Made by a program: the position numbers and the translations under genes | The notes under the pieces: model-generated | Databases searched by the model: none | Told to the model about the DNA's origin: nothing | Seen by the model: the letters and a program-made list of their open reading frames with translations, nothing else | In this document: positions 17,970 to 26,305 of the stretch, piece after piece | Numbering within the stretch: position 1 is the stretch's first letter | How the letters are laid out: the number at the start of each line of letters is the position of its first letter | Origin: Halioglobus japonicus | GTDB taxonomy: Bacteria > Pseudomonadota > Gammaproteobacteria > Pseudomonadales > Halieaceae | Reading direction: 5' to 3' | Length of the DNA stretch: 64,000 nt | Assembly (NCBI GenBank): GCA_902705825.1 | Contig: CACSIL010000012.1 | Location: 13 to 64,012 of the forward strand

Positions 17970-18869
17970 ATGAGCAACAGCGACCAATCCAACCCTTATA
18001 CCAATACACCGGTAAAGACAACGCACTACGGCGAGGAGGGCTACCAGGTCTTACTCATTGATGAGCCAGCCCCACATGTCCGTCGTATCACTCTGAACCG
18101 CCCCGAGAAACGCAATGCGCTGAATCACCAGCTACGTGGCGAGTTACTACACGCGCTGCAAGCTGCAGATGCGGACTCCTCCGTGCATGTGATGATTGTT
18201 CGCGGGGCTGGCAGTTGCTTCTCGGCAGGCTACGACTTGGGCGGTGGCAACGTCGGCCAGGACTACCCCTTCCATACCGCTGGCGGTGACAGTCAGTGGC
18301 CGCGCCATGTGGTAGAGAGCTGGATGAAAATATGGGATCTGGCAAAACCGGTTATCGCCCAGGTGCACGGTTACTGTCTGGCCGGTGGCAGCGAACTGGC
18401 CACAGGCTGCGACCTGGTATACGTGGCGGATAACGCTCAGATCGGCTACCCGGCCGTGCGCTTCGGTGTACCCGACATGCAATTCCACCCGTGGCTGGTG
18501 GGCATGCGCAAGGGTATGGAAATGCTATTAACAGGCGATTCCCTGAGCGGGGAAGAGGCCGTTAGTTATGGCTGGGCAACCGGCAGTTTTCCCGAACTCG
18601 AACTTGAGGAACGCACTCTCGCCCAGGCCATTCGCATCGCCGCGATACCCACCGATATTGTCGCTCTGAACAAACGCGCGGTGCACCGGCAGATGGAAGT
18701 TATGGGATTGCGTGACGGCTTGCGCCAGGGTACCGAAATTTGCACATTGGCCATCCATCAGGAAACCTTCAAGGCTTTTATGCAGGCCACCGAAGGCGGG
18801 ACTAAATTGACAGCGGCACTACAGGAACGCGACGAGAAGTTCGGTGATTACCGAACGAAAGACAGTTGA
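17970..18869 (+). CDS. Enoyl-CoA hydratase/isomerase (crotonase) family protein
   Basis: A 299-residue crotonase-fold protein with RITLNRPEKRNALNHQL near the start, the oxyanion segment SCFSAGYDLGGG, and AGGSELATGCDLVYVAD, which keeps the first catalytic Glu. The second Glu position of true hydratases (usually in a QPE motif after the AxFG segment) reads YPAVRFGVPD here, so that Glu seems absent. It may be an isomerase, hydrolase or other crotonase activity rather than a hydratase. The 267 bases between the GH10 gene and this one hold nothing I can name. No clear operon partner, though the next gene follows after 41 bases. Confidence 0.88.
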   Translation: MSNSDQSNPYTNTPVKTTHYGEEGYQVLLIDEPAPHVRRITLNRPEKRNALNHQLRGELLHALQAADADSSVHVMIVRGAGSCFSAGYDLGGGNVGQDYPFHTAGGDSQWPRHVVESWMKIWDLAKPVIAQVHGYCLAGGSELATGCDLVYVADNAQIGYPAVRFGVPDMQFHPWLVGMRKGMEMLLTGDSLSGEEAVSYGWATGSFPELELEERTLAQAIRIAAIPTDIVALNKRAVHRQMEVMGLRDGLRQGTEICTLAIHQETFKAFMQATEGGTKLTAALQERDEKFGDYRTKDS

Positions 18870-18910
18870 TCCTATAAGGCCAAATTGACTCACCGGAGAA
18901 CTGAACACAG

Positions 18911-19945
18911 ATGGAAGCCGACGAACACATTTCATACGCGATGCGCAACACCGAGGCACTCGAGCGCTTTATCAGCTTCAACGCGCCCAGCGAGTTGCTG
19001 GATTGGAGTTTCCTCGCCATCGAGTTCATCCTGCTCGTAGGGGTGGTGTGTGCGGTGCTTCATGCGTGGCGCTACTATCGGCGAACGGGGCACCTCTGCG
19101 GCGTGTTCACCCTGCTCGGCGCCCTCATCTTCGGCCTGCTGAATGACATCGTGTCCTACTACACGGTAGAGAGCTTCTGGCACGGCGAGTTTTCGGTAAT
19201 GCTCGTCTTCAACCGGATGCCGCTGTACATATCAGTCCTGCTCTCGACGCTGCTTTACCACACTTGTATGACCATCAGGCGGTATGAGTTCTCCCGCGGA
19301 ATCGAAGCATTGACTGTTGGGTTCTACACCGCAGTGATGTACATGATCTTCGATCACCTCGGCCCCATGCTGAACTGGTGGATCTGGGATCGAGGCGACC
19401 CGAGCAACCTGCCCTTCCTGAATGCCGTGCCCATCACCAGCCACTTCTGGCTCTTCGCGTGGACGGCGATATTCGCATTCTTTAACCGCATCGTATGCTG
19501 GGACTGGGTCGAGCAAGGCCGGAGCCGAGGACAGATCTGGGCAGGTGTCGCGCTCTTCCCGCTCTTGACCTGTATCGTGGGAATCGCTGTATTCATCCCT
19601 TTGAACGTACTTGCCGAGCACGGACTATACGCCTGGATCGCGACCGCCTATGCCGTGACATTCGGTCTGGCCGGGATGATCTTTGTACTGCAGTTCAAAT
19701 GGCCCACCATGCCCCGCGATCGCCTGCTGATGATCTTCCCACTCGTCTGGGCTGCGGGCCATCTCTTCATCTATATTGCGAAGTTCGACCTGTACTACTC
19801 AGTCAACGCCGACGGGCTTTCGACCGAAGGCCTCGCGGTCGGCAACCTGATCGTCGCCGTCGTCGCGATCATCGCCTTCACGGCCATCACCCTCGTCTCC
19901 CATCCGGTCGATGTGATCGTGCAGAGCAAGGAGGAAAGACGATGA
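18911..19945 (+). CDS. Multi-pass membrane protein, unrecognised, possibly acquired
   Basis: A 344-residue protein with about eight to nine hydrophobic segments. Conserved-looking features include NDIVSYYTVESFWHGEFSV, MIFDHLGPMLNWWIWD and a HFWLFAWTAIFAF segment; I cannot name the family with confidence. Its codons favour C at third positions (CTC, GTC, ATC, TTC runs near the 3' end) more than its neighbours, suggesting transfer from another genome. Its stop overlaps the start of a 23-codon frame. The ribosome site is a CGGAG about 13 bases upstream. Confidence 0.75.
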   Translation: MEADEHISYAMRNTEALERFISFNAPSELLDWSFLAIEFILLVGVVCAVLHAWRYYRRTGHLCGVFTLLGALIFGLLNDIVSYYTVESFWHGEFSVMLVFNRMPLYISVLLSTLLYHTCMTIRRYEFSRGIEALTVGFYTAVMYMIFDHLGPMLNWWIWDRGDPSNLPFLNAVPITSHFWLFAWTAIFAFFNRIVCWDWVEQGRSRGQIWAGVALFPLLTCIVGIAVFIPLNVLAEHGLYAWIATAYAVTFGLAGMIFVLQFKWPTMPRDRLLMIFPLVWAAGHLFIYIAKFDLYYSVNADGLSTEGLAVGNLIVAVVAIIAFTAITLVSHPVDVIVQSKEERR

Positions 19946-20013
19946 AGGTGTACGCAAACATTCCCGGCAAGGCGAGAAGCCACAAGGCCAATTGCAGCAG
20001 TATTAACCCGTAA
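19942..20013 (+). pseudogene. Very short frame coupled to the membrane protein gene, possible truncated gene start
   Basis: An ATG overlaps the TGA of the preceding gene as ATGA and opens 23 codons (MKVYANIPGKARSHKANCSS and on to a TAA). It has a good upstream AAGGAGGAA ribosome-like sequence inside the previous gene. A coupled start that ends after 23 codons looks like the surviving 5' end of a longer operon gene cut off by a rearrangement. It may also be chance. Confidence 0.25.
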
Positions 20014-20029
20014 TCTTAGCAACAGCCGA

Positions 20030-20281
20030 TTAGCGGATCAGCCCCTGCGACTTGAGGTTCCCGATCAGGCTATCGATGGCGTCTTCTCGCACCTGCTCGG
20101 TACTGTTGGCCTGGATGGTTTCAGAGACAGCTTGCCACAAGTGCTCTTTGGTCGCGGTGACGTAAAGATCGGATACCAGTGTATGGGTGATCTCAGAATT
20201 CATATTGCAGCCAGACATGGCGAATACCAATAAACTGGCGACAGCGAGAGTGCCAACCGGCAATAATTTTCTAGCGCGCAT
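20030..20281 (-). CDS. Small lipoprotein of unknown function
   Basis: An 83-residue protein starting at ATG 20281 behind TTGAGGAA. A signal peptide ends in a lipobox (AMSGC, Cys 25). The mature part of about 58 residues looks helical and has no motif I recognise. The frame stays open upstream to 20335 but the ribosome site and signal peptide favour 20281. It is alone on this strand, between the membrane protein gene and the HAD-acyltransferase gene. Confidence 0.72.
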   Translation of the reverse strand: MRARKLLPVGTLAVASLLVFAMSGCNMNSEITHTLVSDLYVTATKEHLWQAVSETIQANSTEQVREDAIDSLIGNLKSQGLIR

Positions 20282-20694
20282 ACTGTGCTTCCTCAAGTGA
20301 GGCTGAAGTATCAATGACGTATAGGTTGAACTCAAGCTTCGTTTTGATAAAAGCGATGGCAGCGCCAGTCGGCGTAACCGCGATCTCAGCTAGAAATCGA
20401 TAGCGCTATCACTGCCTACTCCACGAAAATAGGGGATCAAGGTATCGGCCCTGAACTCGCCTAAGCCGCCTTCGTAAGGTGCATTTGCGCACCAAAAGTT
20501 TGCACAGTGTTCGGCCTCGCACAGGACAGACCGATTTAAGACGCCTCCATCCACCTGAAACTGCAACTAAATTGACACAAACGCTGTCTATCATCGCTGC
20601 TGGCCGGATTCTTGCATTGTTTCCTGCCGTGAAGCGATAGATCAACACCTACCGGAAATACGCCCGGGACCACCGCGCCCGGGAAGGAAGAACG
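20282..20694. other. Intergenic stretch without a recognisable gene
   Basis: About 410 bases between divergent genes. Short frames on both strands have no protein-like features. It should hold the promoters of the small lipoprotein gene (left) and of the HAD-acyltransferase gene (right), whose start follows a strong GGAAGGAAGA ribosome site. Two CCCGGG palindromes sit at about 20668-20690. I see no terminator or RNA gene. Confidence 0.5.
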
Positions 20695-22161
20695 ATGACA
20701 GCTCTAGAATCTCATGTGCAGACAATTTCATCCTCCGGCGCTTCGCAACCGACGATCGCCTTTTTTGACCTCGACCGCACGCTGATTGCAGGCTATTCCA
20801 TTCTGGCCGTTGCCCGGGAGACCGCAGAACAGGGTGCAAAGCGGGGTAAATTGCGTCAGGCGACCAAGGTCGCCAGGGAGATTGTCAAACATAAAGTCTA
20901 CAGCTCGGGGCGCAACTACCACCGCCTGGTGAAGCGCACCACCAAGGCGCTTACCGGCGTCTCTGAGTCCACGCTCTGTGATATTGGTGAGCAGGCGTAT
21001 CGCAAGCACCTGGCTAAAGCACTCTACCGGGAGGCCGTGACCTTGGTAGAGGCACACCGCGCCGCAGGCCATAAACTGGCAATAATCAGCTCCGCCAGCC
21101 GCTACCAAATTGAACCCGTGGCACGGGTACTGGGTATCGACGAAATCCACTGTACGCGACTGGAGGTGGTAGAAGGCCGGTTTACCGGAAATGTCATCGC
21201 GCCCATGTGCTTCGGGGAAGGTAAGCTTCTGGCGGCGCAACGCAGTGCACGCAAGCATAACGCCAGCCTGAAAAATTGCTGGTTCTACTCCGACTCCAGC
21301 GACGATTTACCACTGCTGCGAAAAGTTGGGCACCCGGTAGCAGTGAACCCTTCAGACAAACTCGGCACTCATGCCCGCACGAAACAATGGCCGCAACTGT
21401 TTTTCTCAACGCGCGGCCTGCCCAGCACTGAAAGCCTTGCGCGCACGGTACTCACCGCACAAACCATTATAGGCGCCACGGCTTTCGGTATGTTGAGTAA
21501 CCGCCTGGGGAGCTCTCCCTACCGCTCTGCCAATCAGCTCACACGACTGTTCGGCGACATCGGCAGCGCCTTCGCGGGACTGGATTTCGAGATTGAAGGT
21601 CTGGCCAATCTGCGTCAGGAGCGCCCCGCCATTTTTGTGTTCAATCACCAGAGTTTGCTGGACTCCATGGTATTGGCACACCTACTGCGCGAAGACGTTG
21701 TCGCCATGTGTAAAAAGGAAATGGCTGACACGCCAGTGATAGGACGCTTACTGCGTCAGGCGGATACGATATTTGTCGATCGCGACGAATCGGACCAGCG
21801 AGAAGTGCTGCAACGTGCGCAGGAGGTTCTGAACAGCGGGCGTTCACTGGTCATAGCACCGGAGGGCAGACGCAGTACATTGGGCGATATACAGCCTTTC
21901 AAACACGGTGCTTTCTATCTTGCTCGAAAGGCGGGTGTTCCGATAGTGCCGATCGTACTGCACAATGTGAAGGACGCACTGCCCAATGGCGGCTGGCTGA
22001 TTCGACCGGCAACTATACGGGTTACTGTACTGCCACCGATTGCTGCAAAATCCATACGCAGTATCCGCGACGCGTGCCAGGACCTGGAAGCAACCTACAT
22101 AGACCTGCTGGGAAAATCGCAGCTCACAGCACTACCGCATGCGGTAAAAGGCGCCGCCTGA
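20695..22161 (+). CDS. HAD hydrolase fused to PlsC-type acyltransferase
   Basis: A 488-residue fusion. The N-terminal half (about 20-230) is a HAD-IB phosphatase with the nucleophile motif FFDLDRTL (D25, D27), ISSAS (motif II) and SDSSDDLPLL (motif IV). The C-terminal half (about 285-480) is a glycerolipid acyltransferase with the HX4D motif NHQSLLD (H318-D323) and PEGRRS. PlsC makes phosphatidic acid from lysophosphatidic acid; the HAD half suggests a phosphatase step in the same lipid pathway. Such fusions are known in proteobacteria and actinobacteria. Predicted at the inner face of the membrane. Confidence 0.92.
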   Translation: MTALESHVQTISSSGASQPTIAFFDLDRTLIAGYSILAVARETAEQGAKRGKLRQATKVAREIVKHKVYSSGRNYHRLVKRTTKALTGVSESTLCDIGEQAYRKHLAKALYREAVTLVEAHRAAGHKLAIISSASRYQIEPVARVLGIDEIHCTRLEVVEGRFTGNVIAPMCFGEGKLLAAQRSARKHNASLKNCWFYSDSSDDLPLLRKVGHPVAVNPSDKLGTHARTKQWPQLFFSTRGLPSTESLARTVLTAQTIIGATAFGMLSNRLGSSPYRSANQLTRLFGDIGSAFAGLDFEIEGLANLRQERPAIFVFNHQSLLDSMVLAHLLREDVVAMCKKEMADTPVIGRLLRQADTIFVDRDESDQREVLQRAQEVLNSGRSLVIAPEGRRSTLGDIQPFKHGAFYLARKAGVPIVPIVLHNVKDALPNGGWLIRPATIRVTVLPPIAAKSIRSIRDACQDLEATYIDLLGKSQLTALPHAVKGAA

Positions 22162-22189
22162 TGAGCTACTGTGGTGGCAGCTGAGTCGT

Positions 22190-22474
22190 TCACGCGACCT
22201 TTGTGTGGCGCATTTCTGCCAGCACGGTATCGATCTGTTGCTTACCCCGGGCTATCACTTGCTCAGGGGTTCGCTTGGAGCCGCTGGCATCAATAATGTG
22301 TACATTTTCAATACCGAGAAAATGGCAGATGTGCAGCAGATAGCGGCTGGCAAAGTCAGCGTCGCTGCCAATAGCCGTGCCGCCCGAACTGACGATGATG
22401 AAGGCCCGTTCTACGCCCAGCACCAGCGTATCGGCAGCACGCAGTTCGTCGATCAGTGTGCTTGAAAGCGCCAC
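22190..22474 (-). pseudogene. Remnant of an FMN-dependent NADH-azoreductase (AzoR-like)
   Basis: From about 22474 to the stop at 22190 the minus strand reads like the C-terminal part of AzoR: VALSSTLIDELRAADTLVLG, then AFIIVSSGGT, and RYLLHICHFLGIENVHIIDA. The normal segment between these, which contains the PMYNF flavin-binding motif and the RAGVTF region, is missing at about 22411, so there is an in-frame internal deletion of roughly 50 codons or more. The N-terminal half is also missing. It cannot encode a working azoreductase. Confidence 0.75.
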
Positions 22475-22475
22475 A

Positions 22476-22814
22476 GACCGGGATGCGATAAATGAGGCTC
22501 TGCCGAAACTACGCCGGGTGGTGATACACGATACCTCGCTAGTCGACATCTCACGCAGCGAGGGACTCAGCAAGGATGGCCGCATGCTCTATGTACAGAA
22601 TATCGATCAGAAGGTGCAGGCCGTTTTATGTGGTGCGGGTATTGGCAACCTGCCCAAACACCGTATCCAACCCTGGCTGGAAAGCGGTGAGCTACTGGAG
22701 CTGAATGTCGATACCGGCAAGAAGCAAGGGAGTTTCCTGGCCTGGAAAATCAGCAACAAGGGTAAGGGGCTGCAGGCCCTGACAAAAATGCTGACCGAAG
22801 GTATATGGGTTTAG
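22476..22814 (+). pseudogene. Remnant of a LysR-family regulator (C-terminal part)
   Basis: From about 22476 the plus strand encodes roughly 110 residues typical of the LysR effector-binding domain: LRRVVIHDTSL, AVLCGAGIGNLPKHRIQPWLESGEL and NKGKGLQALTKML. The helix-turn-helix and first half of the effector domain are absent; the sequence to the left is azoreductase remnant on the other strand. A lysR and azoR pair usually sits divergent, so one deletion across the shared promoter would leave just this arrangement. Confidence 0.75.
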
Positions 22815-22849
22815 ACAGACTGAGCGGGCCCGGCAGAATTACCGGGGCA

Positions 22850-23017
22850 TCACACCTCCTGCAGCTCGAAATCCTCTTTGTAACGCACCGCGCAATCAGG
22901 GCAGGTAAACTCCTCCGGCAGGGCGTCAAAGGCCGTGCCGGGAGGGTACCCTTCATGGGTATCCCCCTGCGCCTCATCGTAGGTGTAATCGCAGCCAGGG
23001 CAACGGTATTTAGCCAT
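22850..23017 (-). CDS. Rubredoxin (AlkG type)
   Basis: A 55-residue protein beginning MAKYRCPGCDYTYDE. Two CxxC motifs (CPGC, residues 6-9, and CPDC, 39-42) bind the single iron atom. Conserved Y, PGT and ALPEEFTCPDC residues fit classical rubredoxin. It lies 11 bases downstream of alkB on the same strand, so it is very likely the electron donor to the alkane monooxygenase, receiving electrons from a rubredoxin reductase not present in the window. A GGAG-like ribosome site (GGAGGGAAT) precedes the start. Confidence 0.96.
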   Translation of the reverse strand: MAKYRCPGCDYTYDEAQGDTHEGYPPGTAFDALPEEFTCPDCAVRYKEDFELQEV

Positions 23018-23028
23018 GATATTCCCTC

Positions 23029-24231
23029 CTAGCCGGCCAACGCAGCGTGCTCGCCACCACCAAACTTCGCGTAGATTTCATCGCGCTTTGCCGGGTCAAT
23101 GTTGACCTTGCTCAGATCACCATTGATATGTGGCAATTCCAGAACACGCTTGTCCATCACTTTGTACCAGAGCCAGGGTATGTAGGCCAGGATGTACATG
23201 CCGTAGTAACCATTGGGCAGTTGCGGAATATCATCAAAATTACGCAGGCTCTGGTAGCGGCGAGTCGGGTTGGCATGGTGATCCGAGTGACGCTCAAGGT
23301 GAAACAGCAGGATGTTGCTGAAGATGTAATTTGCATTCCAGCTGTGATGTGGCTGGCAGCGCTCGTAACGACCGCTGGCTTCCTTCTGCCGCAGTAAACC
23401 ATAGTGCTCTATATAGTTGGCACTGGTGAGTTGGAACCACGCGAAGAAGTTGTGGATCGCCAGAAAGGGAATCATGATCCAGCCGAAGGCAAAAATCAGC
23501 CCACCCTGTAATACTGCACTGATTGCATAGGATTGCAGTATGTCGTTGTGAATACTCCACTCGCTCTTGCCAAGACGCGACAGGCGCTCTTTCTCAACCG
23601 CCCAACCGCGCTTGGCTGCACCGGGTATTTCCCGCAACACGAATGCGTATATCGATTCACCCATACGCGAACTGGCGGGATCTTCCGGGGTCGCTACGTC
23701 GCGATGGTGACCGCGGTTGTGCTCGATACAGAAATGACCATAGGCAGGTACAGCTAACACGATCTTTGCCAGAAGCCGCTCCAACTCAGGTTTTTTATGC
23801 CCCAGTTCATGCGCAGTATTAATACCCAGGCCGCTGTAACTGCCAGCTGTCAGCGCCAGTGCTATTACAGACCATAGAGTCAGGCTCTGCGTACCGACAA
23901 ACCAGGCGATAGCAATCAACACGACAAAGTGCATGGGTACGGTTAACCAGGTCAACAGGCGATAGTAAGTATCCTGCTCCAGTTGCGGCACTATTGCTTC
24001 TGGCGGATTGTTTTCATCTGAGCCGAAAGCGTAGTCCAGAAACGGCACGATGAGATAATTGAACAATAGCGGGATAACGAGCATCCACTGCGAGTCGAAC
24101 GCAAAGTACAGGGCAATACCCAGCAAGGGGAACAGCGGCATCGTCAACGATGACATCCACAGATAACGCTTCTTGTCCGTATACTCGATACGGCCCTGTT
24201 CAGGGTGATCCATTACATAGGTGGTGCTCAT
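23029..24231 (-). CDS. alkB: Alkane 1-monooxygenase (AlkB)
   Basis: A 400-residue inner-membrane di-iron enzyme that hydroxylates the terminal carbon of medium-chain alkanes. All histidine boxes are present: HELGH (141-145), EHNRGHH (170-176) and LERHSDHH (312-319), together with NYIEHYG (272-277). About six membrane helices. The usual third box reads LQRHSDHH; Glu replaces Gln here. An AAGGAG ribosome site precedes the ATG. Rubredoxin follows in the same operon and an AraC-type regulator is divergent, a typical alkane-degradation locus. Confidence 0.97.
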   Translation of the reverse strand: MSTTYVMDHPEQGRIEYTDKKRYLWMSSLTMPLFPLLGIALYFAFDSQWMLVIPLLFNYLIVPFLDYAFGSDENNPPEAIVPQLEQDTYYRLLTWLTVPMHFVVLIAIAWFVGTQSLTLWSVIALALTAGSYSGLGINTAHELGHKKPELERLLAKIVLAVPAYGHFCIEHNRGHHRDVATPEDPASSRMGESIYAFVLREIPGAAKRGWAVEKERLSRLGKSEWSIHNDILQSYAISAVLQGGLIFAFGWIMIPFLAIHNFFAWFQLTSANYIEHYGLLRQKEASGRYERCQPHHSWNANYIFSNILLFHLERHSDHHANPTRRYQSLRNFDDIPQLPNGYYGMYILAYIPWLWYKVMDKRVLELPHINGDLSKVNIDPAKRDEIYAKFGGGEHAALAG

Positions 24232-24304
24232 GGTGGTGATCTCCTTATTGATATGAGTGAGCCTAGGCTACCGGAAAGTGCGCAAAACCTTGCTTTCACT
24301 AAAA

Positions 24305-24334
24305 GACATTATATTTGTCATTTAGTGACATTAT
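24305..24334. promoter_or_regulatory. Direct repeat, candidate AraC-type operator between alkB and its regulator
   Basis: GACATTAT occurs at 24305-24312 and again at 24327-24334, 22 bases start to start, about two helical turns on the same face. AraC-family proteins commonly bind two direct half-sites spaced this way. The first copy also forms a small dyad GACA...TGTC (24305-24319). The repeat sits within the 128-base region between the two divergent start codons, close to the regulator gene. Confidence 0.5.
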
Positions 24335-24359
24335 CAGGTGATTGAGATAACGTTTCGCC

Positions 24360-25382
24360 ATGACCAGAACCATTGAACTGTCCGCGGCTTACGCCCGCCT
24401 CGCGCTGCAAACCGGTGTCGCGCCAGCAGATACGCTGCTGCAAGGGATCAATCTCACTACTGAAGTGCTGGCAGGCATGGAGTTCATCGATGCGCAGTCG
24501 CTGGCTATGCTGTTTCGCAACTACGACCGTTGCGTCCCCGATCGGGCCTGGACAACACGGCTGGGTGCACAGTTCAATATAGCTGCACACGGGCCACTGG
24601 GGTTTGCCGCTTTGAGCGCTCCCACACTGGGTGCCGCACTGGATGTGATGGGAACGCTGCAAGAAAGTCGTAACACTACCTTCAGCGCGCATATCTATGC
24701 CACCGACACGCACTATGTGTTGCAGTTCCAGGATGCCACCGCAGAGCCCGATTTCGCTCAGTGGCTGATGGAGGTTGTCTGTAAAGTAATGGAGGAACTT
24801 CTATCCGCCATTCTCGGACACGCAGTGAGCAAGAACGTGATAATTTGTTTTACTCATCCACCGCCGCGCGACTGTGAACTGGTGGTCGCAGGGTTCAATG
24901 GGACAGTGCGTTTTAATGCGGCTGAGAACAGCATCGCAGTACCACTGGCATGGCGTCACCTGCCCTCCCCGCTTTACGATGAACCGGTCTACCGCGCCAA
25001 CGTCATTAAATGCCGTGAACTTATCGCGGCGCGCGAACAGATCGGCAGTATCGCGATCGCGGTACGCAATCGGCTGCGCAATCATTTTGATTCACAGTTA
25101 CTTCATACTGATGGAGCTGACGCACCACCCACTCTGGAACAGATCGCCGAATTGATGCACCTCACACCGCGTACACTGATAAGAAAATTGCAACGTGAAC
25201 AAAGCACCTACAAACGGGAGTTGGAAAGCCTTCGCCGCGAATACGCCGAGCGTCTGCTTCAGAATGCGCGACATAAAGTGGCAGATGTCGCCGAAATACT
25301 CGGGTATCGCGAGGCCGCAAATTTCACTCGCGCATTCAAACGCTGGTACGGTGAATCACCGGCGGCATGGCGACGCCGATAA
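24360..25382 (+). CDS. AraC family transcriptional regulator
   Basis: A 340-residue protein of the OruR/ArgR-like AraC subgroup: an N-terminal domain of about 200 residues (GPLGFAALSAPTLGAALDV) and a C-terminal double helix-turn-helix (about 250-340, with MHLTPRTLIRKLQREQSTYK and VAEILGYREAANFTRAFKRWYGESPAAWR). Divergent from alkB, 128 bases apart, so it most likely controls alkane hydroxylase expression; the inducer would be an alkane or derived compound. The role is inferred from position, the family is secure. Confidence 0.93.
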   Translation: MTRTIELSAAYARLALQTGVAPADTLLQGINLTTEVLAGMEFIDAQSLAMLFRNYDRCVPDRAWTTRLGAQFNIAAHGPLGFAALSAPTLGAALDVMGTLQESRNTTFSAHIYATDTHYVLQFQDATAEPDFAQWLMEVVCKVMEELLSAILGHAVSKNVIICFTHPPPRDCELVVAGFNGTVRFNAAENSIAVPLAWRHLPSPLYDEPVYRANVIKCRELIAAREQIGSIAIAVRNRLRNHFDSQLLHTDGADAPPTLEQIAELMHLTPRTLIRKLQREQSTYKRELESLRREYAERLLQNARHKVADVAEILGYREAANFTRAFKRWYGESPAAWRRR

Positions 25383-25397
25383 CAAGCTGCACAGATA

Positions 25398-26252
25398 TCA
25401 GTTCATCCAGGGGTATCCGCGACGCCCCTGCAGCCCCCCTGTATGGATCGCCAGCAGCCCGGTAGCGGCATTCCACTGGCCGGTTTTAATCAACTGATGA
25501 ATTGCGAACAGCATCTTGCCAGTGTACACAGGCTCAAGCTGCACACCCTGAACCGCCTCGAATTCCAGCATGAACTCTCGCAGCGCCGCATTGACCCGTG
25601 CGAAACCGCCGCAGTGAAAGTCGTGGCGAATAGACCAGCGCACTCGACTGCCGAGGCCCTGCGCGGCCAGCAATCTCTCAACCCGTTGCTCCAGGTCAAC
25701 CGCCCCCTTCAACGCAGAGATGCCAACTATGTCAGTATCAGCTGCAACAGATGAGGCCAGCCCCGCCAGCGTTGTACCCGTGCCGACAGGTAGGACGATG
25801 CGCTCGGCCTGCGGTGCAACGCGCCGGATTATCTCGCCAATACCTGCACAACCCTGTGCGCCGGCAATTGATGCCCCGCCCTCGGGGATCAAAAGGCAGG
25901 GCGCGAAATATTCGCGCAGCGCCTGTTGATACTCAATGTCATTGCGCCGTCGATACTCAGTGCGACTCACCCGGTGTATGCGCATACCCCAGGATGCAGC
26001 ATCAGCTATCATGGCCGATTCCCCCTCGCCGTCGTCGCCGCGGACAATGCCCACTGTCTCAATCCCACACTCCTGACCCAGTGCCGCCAGAGCATGTAAA
26101 TGATTGGACCAGGCGCCACCAAACGAGACCAGACGCTGTACACCGGACTGCCTGGCCTGGGCTAAGTATTCGCGCAACTTGAAGGATTTGTTACCGGGGG
26201 CGAGACCTCCGGTCCGGTCCAGCCGCAACAGGCTGACACGCCCGAGCGACAC
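25398..26252 (-). CDS. PLP-dependent ACC deaminase/D-cysteine desulfhydrase family protein
   Basis: A 284-residue protein read from a GTG at 26252. GNKSFKLREYL carries the lysine that binds pyridoxal phosphate, followed by VSFGGAWSNHLHALAALG (substrate and phosphate binding) and the VGTGTTLAGLAS loop. Relatives deaminate 1-aminocyclopropane-1-carboxylate or D-cysteine; sequence alone does not decide. The frame stays open upstream through the lipA stop without an ATG, and relatives usually have a few more N-terminal residues, so a rarer start further up is possible. Probably co-transcribed with lipA. Confidence 0.82.
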   Translation of the reverse strand: MSLGRVSLLRLDRTGGLAPGNKSFKLREYLAQARQSGVQRLVSFGGAWSNHLHALAALGQECGIETVGIVRGDDGEGESAMIADAASWGMRIHRVSRTEYRRRNDIEYQQALREYFAPCLLIPEGGASIAGAQGCAGIGEIIRRVAPQAERIVLPVGTGTTLAGLASSVAADTDIVGISALKGAVDLEQRVERLLAAQGLGSRVRWSIRHDFHCGGFARVNAALREFMLEFEAVQGVQLEPVYTGKMLFAIHQLIKTGQWNAATGLLAIHTGGLQGRRGYPWMN

Positions 26253-26305
26253 GCCCTGAATGGGCTTATCAACCAGGTGCTGCAGTAATGACTCGTCCGA
26301 CTGGA

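Noticed and set aside
17739..18026. Possible minus-strand gene between the GH10 and crotonase genes
   Set aside because: Composition is not protein-like and it overlaps the crotonase start.
20409..20648. 79-residue minus-strand frame upstream of the HAD-acyltransferase gene
   Set aside because: Arg-rich, no homologous feature, no ribosome site.
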